Part shown: in pieces, positions 43,738-55,749 of the stretch
Numbering within the stretch: position 1 is the stretch's first letter
How the letters are laid out: every line of letters starts with the position of its first letter
Assembly: GCA_028687335.1 (NCBI GenBank)
Contig: JAQUAI010000001.1
Location: 186,001 to 250,000 of the forward strand
Source: Gallionella sp.
GTDB taxonomy: Bacteria > Pseudomonadota > Gammaproteobacteria > Burkholderiales > Gallionellaceae
Direction: 5' to 3'
DNA: 64,000 nt
The notes under the pieces: generated by a model
The model's input: only the letters and a program-made list of their open reading frames with translations
Told to the model about the DNA's origin: nothing
The model's database searches: none
Program-made: the position numbers and the translations under genes

Positions 43738-44313
43738 ATGCCAGCTATTCGTTTAATTGTTGGTCTGGGCAATCCCGGACGTGAGTATGAAAATACGCGC
43801 CATAACGCCGGGTTCTGGTGGGTGGATGAGTTGGCGCGTTCGCATCGGTTAGACTTCAGAAACGAAGCCAAATTTCACGGCCTATCCGCGCGCGGAAATT
43901 TTCACGGACACGAAGTGTTTCTGCTTAAACCGCAAACCTTTATGAATGTGAGCGGGCGTGCTGTTGGTGCGTTGGCGCAGTTTTACAAAATTGCGCCAGC
44001 CGAAGTTTTGGTGGTGCATGACGAGCTAGATCTGCCGCCGGGCAGTGCTAAGCTGAAGCTTGGCGGCGGCCACGGTGGACATAATGGTTTGAAAGACATC
44101 ATCGCGCATCTTGGCACCAAAGAATTTTGGCGCTTGCGTATTGGTGTTGGGCATCCGGGCGATAGAGCAGAGGTGGTGAACTTTGTACTCAATGCACCAC
44201 GTAAAGAAGAGCAAGTTTTAATTGATGAGGCAGAGCGACGCGCACAAGATGTTGCACCACTCATCATTGAAGGAAAGCTAGAAGCGGCGATGTTGAAATT
44301 GCATAGTGCGTAA
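43738..44313 (+). CDS. pth: Peptidyl-tRNA hydrolase
   Basis: A 191-residue enzyme that recycles peptidyl-tRNA released from stalled ribosomes. The motif [19 protein letters not shown] carries the key Asn and His; [20 protein letters not shown] holds the catalytic Asp; [11 protein letters not shown] is also typical. Its place between rplY and ychF is conserved. Confidence 0.96.
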   Translation: MPAIRLIVGLGNPGREYENTRHNAGFWWVDELARSHRLDFRNEAKFHGLSARGNFHGHEVFLLKPQTFMNVSGRAVGALAQFYKIAPAEVLVVHDELDLPPGSAKLKLGGGHGGHNGLKDIIAHLGTKEFWRLRIGVGHPGDRAEVVNFVLNAPRKEEQVLIDEAERRAQDVAPLIIEGKLEAAMLKLHSA

Positions 44314-44315
44314 AA

Positions 44316-44391
44316 CCAACCCCCTCTAACTCCCCCCTTGCTAGGGGAGAACCGAGACTCCCCCCTGATAAGGGGAGGTCGGGAGGGGTTA
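44316..44391. repeat. GC-rich palindromic interspersed repeat, copy C
   Basis: The spacer between pth and ychF holds two small palindromes, CCCC-TTGCTA-GGGG and CCCC-TGATAA-GGGG. They are enclosed by AACCCCCTC at one end and GGTCGGGAGGGGTT at the other. The style and right end match the copies at 907-1000 and inside cusB. Confidence 0.65.
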
Positions 44392-44414
44392 AGAAGTTAA
44401 TAGAGGAAACGATC

Positions 44415-45506
44415 ATGAGTCTCAAATGCGGTATTGTCGGCCTGCCTAACGTAGGCAAATCCACCATGTTCAATGCGCTGACCAAAGCGGGCATCGCTGC
44501 GGAGAACTATCCCTTTTGCACCATCGAGCCAAACGTCGGCATCGTTGAAGTGCCTGATCCGCGCATGGGCGAGCTAGCCAAAATCGTCAAGCCGCAACGC
44601 ATGCAATATGCCATCGTCGAGTTTGTTGATATTGCAGGCTTGGTTGCGGGCGCTTCCAAGGGTGAAGGCTTGGGCAATCAGTTCCTCGCCAACATCCGCG
44701 AGACCGATGCCATCGTCAACGTCGTACGCTGTTTCGACGACGAGAATGTTGTGCACGTCGCAGGCAAGGTTGATCCATTGTCCGACATCGAAGTCATCCT
44801 CACTGAGTTGGCATTGGCAGACTTGTCCGTGGTTGAACGCACTATCCAGCGTGATGGTAAAAAAGCTAAGTCCGGCGACAAAGATGCGATCAAGTTGGTC
44901 TCCATTTTGGAAAAACTATTACCGCACCTGAACGAAGGGAAACCCGCACGCACCTTCAATCTGAGCGACGACGACAAAGAAATTATCAAGCCGCTGTGTC
45001 TGCTCACCATCAAGCCTGCGATGTATGTCGGCAACGTGTTAGAAGATGGCTTCGAAAACAACCCGCATTTGGATCGCCTGCGTGAACACGCCGCTAAAGA
45101 AGGGGCTCCTGTCGTTGCGCTCTGCGCCAAGATCGAAGCAGAACTGGCTGATTTGGATGATGCTGACAAAATGGAATTTTTAGCCGACCTCGGATTCGAC
45201 GAGCCCGGTTTAAACAAACTCATTCGCGTCGGTTACGACCTGCTTGGTCTGCAAACCTACTTCACCGCAGGCGTGAAAGAAGTGCGCGCATGGACCATCC
45301 ACAAGGGCGATACCGCACCGCAAGCGGCGGGTGTCATCCACACCGATTTCGAGCGCGGATTCATCCGTGCCCAAACCATCTCCTATGCTGACTTCATCGC
45401 CTGTGGTGGTGAGTCTGGCGCGAAAGAAAAAGGCAAGATGCGCGTAGAAGGTAAGGAATACGTTGTGCAAGATGGCGACGTTATGAATTTCTTGTTCAAC
45501 GTGTAG
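44415..45506 (+). CDS. ychF: Ribosome-binding ATPase YchF
   Basis: A 363-residue Obg-family P-loop protein that prefers [17 protein letters not shown] is the P-loop, [20 protein letters not shown] the switch II region, and the C-terminal TGS domain ([21 protein letters not shown]) closes the protein. Length equals that of E. coli YchF (363). It follows pth, as in most proteobacteria. Confidence 0.96.
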   Translation: MSLKCGIVGLPNVGKSTMFNALTKAGIAAENYPFCTIEPNVGIVEVPDPRMGELAKIVKPQRMQYAIVEFVDIAGLVAGASKGEGLGNQFLANIRETDAIVNVVRCFDDENVVHVAGKVDPLSDIEVILTELALADLSVVERTIQRDGKKAKSGDKDAIKLVSILEKLLPHLNEGKPARTFNLSDDDKEIIKPLCLLTIKPAMYVGNVLEDGFENNPHLDRLREHAAKEGAPVVALCAKIEAELADLDDADKMEFLADLGFDEPGLNKLIRVGYDLLGLQTYFTAGVKEVRAWTIHKGDTAPQAAGVIHTDFERGFIRAQTISYADFIACGGESGAKEKGKMRVEGKEYVVQDGDVMNFLFNV

Positions 45507-45520
45507 CGTTTTTGACTTAC

Positions 45521-45548
45521 TTGCACGGGGCGATGAAACTGGTAATAT
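45521..45548 (+). promoter_or_regulatory. Putative promoter of the leuA leader
   Basis: TTGCAC and TAATAT are separated by 16 bp. Transcription would start about seven bases after the -10, near 45555, which is the base before the leader-peptide ATG. Confidence 0.55.
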
Positions 45549-45555
45549 TCGCCCC
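45527..45555. promoter_or_regulatory. Inverted repeat overlapping the leuA leader promoter
   Basis: GGGGCGA and TCGCCCC form a perfect 7-bp dyad around the -10 region (15-nt spacer). It may be an operator for a repressor, or the end hairpin of the ychF transcript. Confidence 0.45.
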
Positions 45556-45636
45556 ATGCATTTCTCTACTCACATCGCTATTCTGCATTCCACGTTCAGC
45601 CTGCTGGCTGCGCTGCTGCTGCGCCCCGCGCGCTAA
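45556..45636 (+). CDS. leuL: Leucine-rich leader peptide upstream of leuA
   Basis: A 26-codon frame beginning MHFSTHIAIL and ending with SLLAALLLRPAR. Six leucine codons, all CTG, five of them in a span of seven codons near the end, are the mark of a ribosome-stalling leader that senses charged tRNA-Leu. It precedes leuA by 77 bases, in which a hairpin followed by TTTAT can form. The predicted transcription start is at or next to its ATG, so it may be translated from a leaderless mRNA. Confidence 0.7.
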   Translation: MHFSTHIAILHSTFSLLAALLLRPAR

Positions 45637-45665
45637 TCTCACATCCCCTGTTTTAGAAAAAGTCG

Positions 45666-45687
45666 CGGGATCATATTGATTCCGTTT
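45666..45687 (+). terminator. Possible attenuator hairpin before leuA
   Basis: CGGGATCA and TGATTCCG pair over 8 bp (one G-U) with a TAT loop, followed by TTTAT. Placed after the leader peptide and before leuA, it fits the terminator of an attenuator, though its T-run is short. Confidence 0.5.
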
Positions 45688-45713
45688 ATGCCCTATTTGA
45701 TTTGGAGCTCATG

Positions 45714-47249
45714 ATGAATAACAAATTGATCATTTTTGATACTACCTTGCGCGATGGCGAGCAAAGCCCTGGCGCAGCCATGACTAAAGAAAAGAAGATT
45801 CGCGTTGCCAAACAGTTGGAAAAGCTGGGAGTGGATGTCATCGAGGCGGGTTTTGCCGCCGCCAGTCCCGGTGATTTTGAGGCGATTCGTGCTGTTGCTG
45901 AAACGGTCAAGGATTCCACGATTTGTTCGCTGGCACGCGCCAACGAGCGTGATGTGCGTGCCGCCGGTGAGGCGATTCAGCCTGCGCAACATAAGCGTAT
46001 CCATACATTTATTGCGACTTCGCCGATTCATATGCAACACAAGTTGCGCATGAGCGAGGATGAGGTGGTAGAGCGCGCAGTGCAGGCGGTGAAATGGGCG
46101 CTGGAATATACCGATGATGTGGAGTTTTCTGCCGAAGATGCCGTGCGTTCTGAGATGGATTTTCTGGTGCGGGTGTTCGATGCGGTCATCAAGGCCGGCG
46201 CGAAGACTTTGAATGTGCCGGATACGGTCGGCTACAGCATTCCCTTGTTGTGGGGCGAGCGCTTCAAACAGTTGATTGCAACGGTGCCAAACAGCGATAA
46301 GGTGATCTGGTCCACGCATTGCCATAACGATCTCGGCATGGCATCGGCCAATTCTTTGGCGGCGGTGATGAATGGTGCGCGCCAGGTGGAGTGCACGATC
46401 AATGGTCTTGGTGAGCGTGCCGGTAATGCGGCTCTGGAAGAGATTGTGATGGCGGTCAAAACCCGCCGCGATGTATTTAACTTGGAAATGCGTATTGATG
46501 CAACCCAGATCGTGCCGACCTCAAAGTTGGTGTCGCAAATCACCGGCTATCCTATCCAGCCAAACAAAGCTGTGGTTGGTGCAAATGCGTTTTCGCATGA
46601 ATCCGGCATTCATCAGGATGGTGTGCTCAAGCACCGCGAAACCTATGAAATTATGCGTGCAGAGGATGTGGGTTGGAATGCGAACAAGCTGACTTTGGGC
46701 AAGCTGTCTGGGCGAAATGCGTTGCGCCAGCGTTTCCAGGAATTGAATATCAATTTTGATTCCGAAGAGGCTTTTGTTGCTGCTTTCCAACGTTTCAAAG
46801 AGCTGGCTGACCGCAAGCACGAGATTTTTGACGAGGACTTGCAGGCGATTGCCAACGAAGAGCCTGTAGCGAATGTGAGCGAGCATTATCAGTTGGTATC
46901 GATGCGCGCACATAGCGAGACAGGTAGCTTGCCTCAGGCGAAAGTGGTGCTCAGCATTTCTGATGTGCAGCATGAAGCAGAAGCAGAAGGCGGCGGGCCA
47001 GTCGATGCAACATTCAAAGCGATCGAGCAAGTGGTGCAGAGTGGTACTGAGTTGTTGCTGTACTCCGTTAACAACATCACCAGCGGTACGGATGCACAAG
47101 GCGAGGTAACCGTGCGCGTGGCCAAGGGCGGGCGCATTGTTAATGGGCAGGGTGCGGATACCGATATCGTAGTCGCATCGGCCAAAGCTTATTTGAACGC
47201 ACTCAATAAGTTACATGTTGGAATGGAGCGAGCTCACCCGCAAGTGTGA
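45714..47249 (+). CDS. leuA: 2-isopropylmalate synthase
   Basis: A 511-residue enzyme that condenses acetyl-CoA and 2-oxoisovalerate, the first step of leucine synthesis. [13 protein letters not shown] is the catalytic N-terminal motif, [19 protein letters not shown] holds metal-binding His residues, and the C-terminal ~120 residues are the leucine-binding regulatory domain. The second ATG (MNNKLIIF) is used because GGAG lies six bases before it; ATG and TTG codons 1-4 codons upstream are too close. Expression is probably controlled by the leader peptide. Confidence 0.96.
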   Translation: MNNKLIIFDTTLRDGEQSPGAAMTKEKKIRVAKQLEKLGVDVIEAGFAAASPGDFEAIRAVAETVKDSTICSLARANERDVRAAGEAIQPAQHKRIHTFIATSPIHMQHKLRMSEDEVVERAVQAVKWALEYTDDVEFSAEDAVRSEMDFLVRVFDAVIKAGAKTLNVPDTVGYSIPLLWGERFKQLIATVPNSDKVIWSTHCHNDLGMASANSLAAVMNGARQVECTINGLGERAGNAALEEIVMAVKTRRDVFNLEMRIDATQIVPTSKLVSQITGYPIQPNKAVVGANAFSHESGIHQDGVLKHRETYEIMRAEDVGWNANKLTLGKLSGRNALRQRFQELNINFDSEEAFVAAFQRFKELADRKHEIFDEDLQAIANEEPVANVSEHYQLVSMRAHSETGSLPQAKVVLSISDVQHEAEAEGGGPVDATFKAIEQVVQSGTELLLYSVNNITSGTDAQGEVTVRVAKGGRIVNGQGADTDIVVASAKAYLNALNKLHVGMERAHPQV

Positions 47250-47255
47250 ACTTTT

Positions 47256-47290
47256 CTCAATGCGTGCTCTCTGAGAGGGCGCGCATTGAG
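47256..47290 (+). terminator. Long hairpin after leuA
   Basis: A 16-bp stem with two G-U pairs (CTCAATGCG...CGCATTGAG outside, GCTCTC/GAGGGC inside) around a TGA loop. There is no T-tract after it. It may still end transcription or protect the mRNA end; the pentapeptide gene starts 30 nt later. Confidence 0.55.
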
Positions 47291-47320
47291 CGTTCATACT
47301 AATTTCAACAGGAGAGAGTC

Positions 47321-48370
47321 GTGAAGAAAATCGTATTGGGTACCGCACTGCTATTTGGTGCGTTGGCGAGTAATGCATGGGCTGATTGCTGGATTATTCC
47401 AAAGTCGCAGTGTCCACATGCCGAGTTGGCAGGCAAGCAACTGGCTGGCGCAGATATGCATGAAGCGATGCTGATGGAAGGCGATTTGACCAAGTCCGAT
47501 TTTTCCAAAGCGAATCTTAGAGGCACCAACATTTATCACGGCAAGCTGAACGGCGGTAATTTCAGCGAAGCGGATATGACCAATATCACTCTGTACCGTG
47601 CCGACTTAACCGGTGCAAATCTGACCGGTGCAAATCTGACTGGTGCCAAGCTCAAGGGTGCGAATCTGACCGAAGCCAATCTGACTGACACCAATCTGAC
47701 CGGTGCCGAGATCGAGCAGGCTGTGTTTGTTAGAGCTACCTTCTGCCGCACCACGATGCCAAACGGTATCGTCAACAGCGGCGCAAATTGCCCTGTGGTA
47801 AAGGGTGAAAAAGGTAAAGCGGAAGAGGCCGATAACAGTATCAACGGCTGCTTAATTCAGCCGCGTACAGTGTGTGCTAATGCCGCTTTGGTGGATGCCG
47901 ACTTGGGTAGTGCAAACTTGTCCGGTGCGCAGTTCTATATGGGCAATCTAGCACAGGCTAATTTGTTCAAGGCCAATTTGGGTAAAGCCAACTTGACCGA
48001 AGCCAATCTGGCGCGCGCCAATTTGACCCGTGCCAATCTGTCGCAAGCCAATTTGACGGAAGCTAATTTAAGCAAGGCGCAGTTGCGCGGTGCCCAGCTG
48101 GAACGTGCTAATTTGACCGGTGCAATTTTGCTGAATGCCGATTTGACCGATGCTGACCTGAGTGGAGCCAATATTTCAGATGCCACACTGACCGGCGCGA
48201 CTTTGTGCAATACCGTGATGCCTAACGGTACAGTGAATAACAGCAGTTGCTGGGCTGAAAAAAAAACTGAAGCGGTCGCCGAAACAGTGAAAGTAGAGCC
48301 GGTTGTTGAAACTGTTGCTCCAGTGACCAAACCGGTTAGCAAGGTGAAGAGTAAAGCTAAAGCCAAATAA
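47321..48370 (+). CDS. Exported pentapeptide-repeat protein
   Basis: A 349-residue protein starting at GTG behind GGAGAGAG. It has a signal peptide (ALASNAWA, cleavage before DC). Two right-handed beta-helix blocks of A(N/D)Lxx repeats lie at ~35-140 and ~185-290. Each block is preceded by WII/CLI-P-(S/T)-C-A-like segments and followed by FCRTTMPNGIVNSGANC or LCNTVMPNGTVNNSSC, so the gene is an internal duplication. The C-terminus is a Val/Lys-rich tail. Paired cysteines could cap each helix. Function unknown; it is not the cytosolic gyrase-inhibitor type because it is exported. Confidence 0.85.
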   Translation: MKKIVLGTALLFGALASNAWADCWIIPKSQCPHAELAGKQLAGADMHEAMLMEGDLTKSDFSKANLRGTNIYHGKLNGGNFSEADMTNITLYRADLTGANLTGANLTGAKLKGANLTEANLTDTNLTGAEIEQAVFVRATFCRTTMPNGIVNSGANCPVVKGEKGKAEEADNSINGCLIQPRTVCANAALVDADLGSANLSGAQFYMGNLAQANLFKANLGKANLTEANLARANLTRANLSQANLTEANLSKAQLRGAQLERANLTGAILLNADLTDADLSGANISDATLTGATLCNTVMPNGTVNNSSCWAEKKTEAVAETVKVEPVVETVAPVTKPVSKVKSKAKAK

Positions 48371-48388
48371 GTTGATGAATAGCTGAAT

Positions 48389-48420
48389 AGAGAGCCCGCA
48401 TTGTCGGGCTCTCTGCTTTT
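48389..48420. terminator. Rho-independent terminator after the pentapeptide gene
   Basis: AGAGAGCCCG-CATTGT-CGGGCTCTCT, a perfect 10-bp stem, then GCTTTT. It lies between convergent genes. Confidence 0.85.
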
Positions 48421-48440
48421 AGCCTACTGAAAGATGCAGG

Positions 48441-50968
<2,528 letters not shown>

Positions 50969-50972
<4 letters not shown>

Positions 50973-50997
50973 GAAAGCTTGCTTCACCGTTTATAAT
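50969..50997 (+). promoter_or_regulatory. Putative promoter of the YqhA-family gene
   Basis: CTGAGA and a consensus TATAAT separated by 17 bp overlap the end of yihY and lie ~30 nt before the YqhA-family ATG. Confidence 0.55.
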
Positions 50998-51026
50998 GCA
51001 CGTCTGTTTTTAAAAGGAGTTCAATG

Positions 51027-51596
51027 ATGGGTCTGCTGGAAAAGTTGTTTGAAAAAGGATTATGGAATAGCCGTTTTATTATTCTCGTTGCCGTAATTGG
51101 GAGTTTGTTGGCGGGTGTGGCGGTGTTCTATATGGCGACCGTTGATGTGCTGAGCCTGTTCCAGCACGCATTGCACTACGGCGACTCTTCTCTGACAGCA
51201 GAAGCCCGCAAAGCGTTACACGACAGCACGATCTCGCATATCGTTGAAGTGGTGGACGGCTATCTATTGGCGATAGTGATGCTGATCTTCTCGCTGGGTT
51301 TGTACGAGCTATTTATTAGCGATATCGACGATGCGCATGGCACCAAGTCTTCCAGCAAAATTTTGGTGATCAATGACTTGGATGATTTGAAATCGCGCTT
51401 GGCCAAGGTGATTTTGATGATCATGATTGTTACCTTGTTTGAAGAAGCACTAAATATGCATCTGAGTACACCATTGGATCTGGTTTATCTGGGAGCCAGT
51501 ATTACGTTGATCTCGTTGGCGCTGTATTTCACGCATGCCGCTGAGCCAGCGCATGCGCCCGATAGGGATGAGGCAGTGGATAAGCATGGTCATTAA
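51027..51596 (+). CDS. YqhA family (UPF0114) membrane protein
   Basis: A 189-residue inner-membrane protein with four predicted helices (~15-37, ~75-95, ~130-150, ~155-170). WNSRFIILVAVIGSLLAGV and LYELFISDIDDA are typical of the UPF0114/YqhA family. AGGAG lies seven bases before the second of two adjacent ATGs, which I use; the first is four bases away. Function is unknown. The tlpA-like gene starts inside its last codons. Confidence 0.85.
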   Translation: MGLLEKLFEKGLWNSRFIILVAVIGSLLAGVAVFYMATVDVLSLFQHALHYGDSSLTAEARKALHDSTISHIVEVVDGYLLAIVMLIFSLGLYELFISDIDDAHGTKSSSKILVINDLDDLKSRLAKVILMIMIVTLFEEALNMHLSTPLDLVYLGASITLISLALYFTHAAEPAHAPDRDEAVDKHGH

Positions 51597-52056
51597 GTTG
51601 CGCGTATTTTTGCTGCTGGCGGCACTCTGTTGCGCAGAGGTTGCCAGCGCGGCTGGTTTCGAGTTTGAAGATACTCAGGGAAAGATGCACCGGCTGGCGG
51701 ATTATCACGGTAAGTGGGTGCTGGTGAATTTTTGGGCAACATGGTGTCCGCCTTGCCTGAGTGAAATACCGGAGCTAGTCGCGTTGCATGACGCGCACAA
51801 GGCGGGCAATTTGGTTGTAATTGGCATTGCGATGGATTCTGGCTCGCGCAGCAAAATCGTTCATTTTGCCGAGGCTCACCACATTACTTATCCGGTTGTG
51901 GTGGGGAGCGGCAAAATTGCGGCGCAAATCGGTGAAGTGGAAGTGCTACCGACTAGTTATCTATACTCGCCGGAAGGTAAGTTGGTAAGTTATCAAGCGG
52001 GTGAGGTGACGCGTTCCAGCGTCGAGAGCTACATTAAAAGCAAGCAGCTCAATTAG
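51586..52056 (+). CDS. TlpA-like periplasmic thioredoxin
   Basis: A 156-residue exported thiol-disulphide oxidoreductase. The signal peptide (VFLLLAALCCAEVASAAG) is followed by a TlpA/ResA fold with the active site WATWCPPC. Such proteins reduce disulphides in cytochrome c or oxidase assembly; the target here is not known. The ATG overlaps the end of the upstream gene by 11 nt, pointing to coupling. Its end overlaps the opposite lytic transglycosylase gene by 8 nt. Confidence 0.9.
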   Translation: MVIKLRVFLLLAALCCAEVASAAGFEFEDTQGKMHRLADYHGKWVLVNFWATWCPPCLSEIPELVALHDAHKAGNLVVIGIAMDSGSRSKIVHFAEAHHITYPVVVGSGKIAAQIGEVEVLPTSYLYSPEGKLVSYQAGEVTRSSVESYIKSKQLN

Positions 52057-52756
52057 CCGCGAATCTTGCAGGGGAGTTATCCGCAGTCTTGCTGGGTAAG
52101 TCCCAATGGTTGCGCCATGCGGCACGAACCAGGTTGGGGTATTCCGGCTTGCCTAAGCTGCCGTTGTAACGCCCCAATGCGCGGTATAGATCGCCATTTT
52201 CGATTTTCAAATAGTAGCGCAGGATGGTGCAGCCATAGCGTAAATTGGTGCGCAGATGGAACAGGTTTTGTTCCTCGCTACCGATGGCTTTGGTCCAGAA
52301 TGGCATAACTTGCATGTAGCCGCGCGCACCAACACTTGATACGGCATACTTTTTGAAGCCGCTCTCAACCTCAATTAAACCCAAGACCAATTGTGGATCC
52401 AATCCGGCGCGCGAGGCCTCGTAATGCACCGTACTCAGCAGATCGATTCTGGCATCCGCATTCGGAATGCGTTTTTGCAGGCGGCGTGACATTTCGTTAA
52501 GCCAAACATCCGCCTCGTATTGGGTGGCGAATGCCAGTTTGGGTGGGGCCTGATCGGATACGCTACGTTGCAGTACAGCACGCACGCTGGCGGATAGGGC
52601 TTCTTCGCGTTGCGCTCCTGCTTGCGCGGTGAAACTCATGCACAAAGAGAGCAGCAGTAGCGATGTGCGGGGGGCTGGAATTGAGCGCAGGGCGGCACAG
52701 AGCATCTTGCTCGATCCACATTTTCCCGTTATCAATCCTGCCGTTTTTGTTTTCAT
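52049..52756 (-). CDS. Lytic transglycosylase, SLT domain
   Basis: A 235-residue exported murein hydrolase. After a signal sequence ([15 protein letters not shown]) comes the SLT fold with catalytic Glu in [15 protein letters not shown], then [12 protein letters not shown] and [10 protein letters not shown]. The first ATG is used because it overlaps the proS stop by 4 nt, though this places ~30 residues before the hydrophobic core. A start 17 codons later is possible. Confidence 0.87.
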   Translation of the reverse strand: MKTKTAGLITGKCGSSKMLCAALRSIPAPRTSLLLLSLCMSFTAQAGAQREEALSASVRAVLQRSVSDQAPPKLAFATQYEADVWLNEMSRRLQKRIPNADARIDLLSTVHYEASRAGLDPQLVLGLIEVESGFKKYAVSSVGARGYMQVMPFWTKAIGSEEQNLFHLRTNLRYGCTILRYYLKIENGDLYRALGRYNGSLGKPEYPNLVRAAWRNHWDLPSKTADNSPARFAAN

Positions 52757-54462
52757 AGTTTCGATTGTACGAGTTCGGCGGCCTGATGCAAATCTATCGA
52801 CGTGGCAGTTGCATCGTGACGTCCCTGATATTCCACTTTTCCTTCCTTTAGTCCGCGATCACCGATCACGATACGATGCGGGATGCCGATCAGTTCGAGA
52901 TCGGCAAACATTACACCAGGGCGTTCGTCGCGGTCATCCATCAACACCTCGACACCTGCCGCGTTGAGCTTTGCGTACAACGCTTCAGCAGCTTCGCGTA
53001 CTGCTTCACTTTTCTTGAAACCGATAGGTGCGATGGCAACTTGGAATGGAGCCATACCGGCTGGCAAGGTGATGCCACGTTCATCGAAATTTTGCTCGAT
53101 GGCGGCGGCGACAATGCGTGAGACACCGATGCCGTAGCAACCCATCTCCATGATTTGAGCTTTGCCGTTCTCATCCAAAAAGCTGGCACTCAGTGCTTCA
53201 GAATATTTGGTGCGCAACTGGAAAATATGCCCCACTTCGATGCCGCGACACAGTTCTAGCGTGCCCTTGCCGTCGGGTGACGTGTCGCCGGTGATGACGT
53301 TGCGAATATCTGCCACCAGATCCGGCTCGGGCAGGTCACGCCCCCAGTTGATGCCGGCCGTATGGAATTTGGGTTTGTTGCTACCGGCAACAAAATCGCT
53401 CATGGCGGCTACAGTCCGGTCGGCAATGACGCGGGTTTTGCTGCGATCAATACCGACTGGCCCGAGGAAGCCTGGTGGGCAAGCGAAGAAATCACGTATC
53501 TCGTCTTCGCGGGCAAAGCGAAATTCGGCCAAACCGGGTAGTTTGTTTACCTTGATTTCGTTCAGCGAGTGGTCGCCGCGCAACAGCAAAATAACGAGCT
53601 TTTCCTCGGCGATGATAGCCAGCAGCTTGACGGTGCGCTGTAGCGGAATGCCCAACAGCGCGGCGACATCTTCGCAGGTGGTTTGTTTAGGTGTATCCAC
53701 TTCGCGTAGCGCTTCTGTTGCGGCAGCGCGCGGCGTAGCGGGAACAACCGCTTCGGCTAATTCGACATTGGCAGCGTAGTCGGAGGCAGGACAATACGCC
53801 AAAGCGTCTTCACCGGAGTCGGCCAGCACGTGGAATTCGTGCGAGCCTGAGCCGCCAATCGCTCCGGTATCGGCCGCGACAGCGCGGAACTGCAAGCCCA
53901 GTCGGGTGAAAATGCGTGAATAAGTCTCGTACATGACACGATAAGTTTGTTCCAAGCTCTCAAAGTTGGCGTGGAAAGAATAGGCATCCTTCATCATGAA
54001 TTCACGTGCGCGCATCACGCCAAAACGCGGGCGTACCTCGTCGCGGAACTTGGTCTGAATCTGGTAGAAGTTCAGTGGCAACTGGCGATAGCTCTTCACT
54101 TCACGGCGCGCGATGTCGGTGATGACTTCTTCGTGTGTGGGGCCGAAGCAGAACTGGTTGTCGTGGCGGTCTTTGATCTTCAGCATTTGCGGGCCGAATA
54201 CTTCCCAGCGACCGGTTTCTTGCCACAATTCTGCGGGTTGCACGGCGGGCATGAGTAATTCGATGCCGCCACTTTTATTCATTTCTTCGCGCACTACCGC
54301 CTCGACTTTGCGCAGCACGCGCAATCCCAATGGCATCCATGTATACAAACCGCTGGAAAGTTTGCGGATATAGCCCGCACGCAACATCAGTCGATGGCTG
54401 GGTAGTTCGGCTTCGGAGGGCGCTTCTTTGAGCGTGGAAATGAAAAATTGCGAGACGCGCAT
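52753..54462 (-). CDS. proS: Prolyl-tRNA synthetase
   Basis: A 569-residue class II synthetase of the bacterial type (E. coli 572). The catalytic core has motif 2 [21 protein letters not shown] and motif 3 near [13 protein letters not shown]. The inserted editing domain (~225-385) carries [16 protein letters not shown]. The C-terminal anticodon domain includes [18 protein letters not shown]. It is first of a two-gene unit with the lytic transglycosylase. Confidence 0.96.
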   Translation of the reverse strand: MRVSQFFISTLKEAPSEAELPSHRLMLRAGYIRKLSSGLYTWMPLGLRVLRKVEAVVREEMNKSGGIELLMPAVQPAELWQETGRWEVFGPQMLKIKDRHDNQFCFGPTHEEVITDIARREVKSYRQLPLNFYQIQTKFRDEVRPRFGVMRAREFMMKDAYSFHANFESLEQTYRVMYETYSRIFTRLGLQFRAVAADTGAIGGSGSHEFHVLADSGEDALAYCPASDYAANVELAEAVVPATPRAAATEALREVDTPKQTTCEDVAALLGIPLQRTVKLLAIIAEEKLVILLLRGDHSLNEIKVNKLPGLAEFRFAREDEIRDFFACPPGFLGPVGIDRSKTRVIADRTVAAMSDFVAGSNKPKFHTAGINWGRDLPEPDLVADIRNVITGDTSPDGKGTLELCRGIEVGHIFQLRTKYSEALSASFLDENGKAQIMEMGCYGIGVSRIVAAAIEQNFDERGITLPAGMAPFQVAIAPIGFKKSEAVREAAEALYAKLNAAGVEVLMDDRDERPGVMFADLELIGIPHRIVIGDRGLKEGKVEYQGRHDATATSIDLHQAAELVQSKL

Positions 54463-54595
54463 GTCGATTTCTATCTGGGTAGTGGAAACAGGGGCGCGAT
54501 TTTACAGCGAATGCGAGCCAAGACGCGAGCCGAGCTTTCCTTAACAGGTGAAATGTGAAAGAATTCGGGCGTTAAATTAATCAGTAAGGTGGCAA

Positions 54596-55117
54596 ATGAT
54601 AGACCGAGACGGGTATCGCCCGAATGTCGGCATCATTATCACGAATGAAAAGAATCAAGTGTTCTGGGGCAAGCGGGTCAGACAGCACGCATGGCAATTT
54701 CCACAGGGTGGTATCCAGCACGGCGAAACGCCGGAGCAGGCGATGTATCGGGAGTTGCACGAGGAAGTGGGTTTGCTGCCACAGCACGTAAAGATTCTGG
54801 GGCGTACCAAAGATTGGATGCACTACGATGTGCCACAAAGCTGGAGTAAGCGGGAATCGCGCGGCGGTTATCGCGGACAAAAGCAGATATGGTTCTTGTT
54901 GCGTTTGGTGGGTCGTGATTGTGATGTATGTCTACGCGCTTGCACGCATCCCGAATTTGATGCTTGGCGTTGGAACGACTACTGGCTGGACATCAATGCA
55001 GTGATTGAATTCAAGCGAGATGTTTACACCATGGCGCTCAATGAGTTGGCGCGCTATCTCCCTGTAATCAAGGGACGCGTTCGCCAAGGGCTGCATGTAG
55101 AAGGACAAATTATCTAA
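54596..55117 (+). CDS. rppH: RNA pyrophosphohydrolase
   Basis: A 173-residue Nudix hydrolase that removes pyrophosphate from mRNA 5' ends and so starts decay. [17 protein letters not shown] is the family N-terminus. The Nudix box starts at [11 protein letters not shown] and ends RELHEEVGL. The gene lies divergent from proS, a common arrangement in betaproteobacteria. Confidence 0.95.
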   Translation: MIDRDGYRPNVGIIITNEKNQVFWGKRVRQHAWQFPQGGIQHGETPEQAMYRELHEEVGLLPQHVKILGRTKDWMHYDVPQSWSKRESRGGYRGQKQIWFLLRLVGRDCDVCLRACTHPEFDAWRWNDYWLDINAVIEFKRDVYTMALNELARYLPVIKGRVRQGLHVEGQII

Positions 55118-55127
55118 AGGAGGAAGC

Positions 55128-55724
55128 ATGAAAGCAGAATACACAGAACTTAAATCTTACCCACTTAACACCGGCTCTACCTTTGTTCGCCCAATTCAGA
55201 CTTTGCCGGAGCGCGTCAAACTGAGCAGCCCCGCAGCTGACGTGATGACCGACTTGACCAAGGTTTCCGTGGTCAGCGTGCGTGCTAAAACATCAATGGA
55301 TAAAGCCAATGCCAAGATGATTAAGTATGGCGTGCGTATGTTGCTGGTGCTGGATGACAACGAACAAATCGCTGGCTTGCTGACCGCGACAGACGTACTG
55401 GGCGAAAAACCAATGCGTTTCCTGCAAAATATGGGCGGTACCCACGCCGATATCATGGTGCGCGACATCATGACAACACAGCGCGAAATGGAAGTATTGG
55501 ACATCGAAGAAGTCAAAAATGCCAAAGTTGGCAACGTCGTTGCCAGCCTCAAACATGCACATCGCCAACACTCTTTAGTGGTATCCAAGTCGGCTGATGG
55601 TCGCCAGTCTGTGTGTGGTTTGTTCTCCATTAACCAAATCGCCCGTCAACTCGGTGCACAAGTGCAGAGCTTTGAATTGGCCAACACTTTGTCCGAAATC
55701 GAAGCAGCGATTGCGCGCGGTTAA
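55128..55724 (+). CDS. CBS-domain protein
   Basis: A 198-residue cytosolic protein with a CBS pair: CBS1 at ~35-95 (ADVMTDLTKVSVVSVRAKTS, IAGLLTATDVLG) and CBS2 at ~105-180 (VRDIMTTQREMEVLDIEEVK, VCGLFSINQIARQLG). CBS pairs bind adenine nucleotides and usually report energy state. No catalytic domain is attached, so it probably regulates a partner. AAAGGAGG precedes the ATG and rppH ends 10 nt upstream, so the two are likely co-transcribed. Confidence 0.87.
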   Translation: MKAEYTELKSYPLNTGSTFVRPIQTLPERVKLSSPAADVMTDLTKVSVVSVRAKTSMDKANAKMIKYGVRMLLVLDDNEQIAGLLTATDVLGEKPMRFLQNMGGTHADIMVRDIMTTQREMEVLDIEEVKNAKVGNVVASLKHAHRQHSLVVSKSADGRQSVCGLFSINQIARQLGAQVQSFELANTLSEIEAAIARG

Positions 55725-55749
55725 GTTACAACTTTTAAGGTCGATTTCC

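Noticed and set aside
47590-48190. Short regular DNA repeats resembling a tandem or CRISPR-like array
   Set aside because: The periodicity is 15 bases and comes from pentapeptide codons (GCNAATCTGACC and variants); there are no spacers of constant length.
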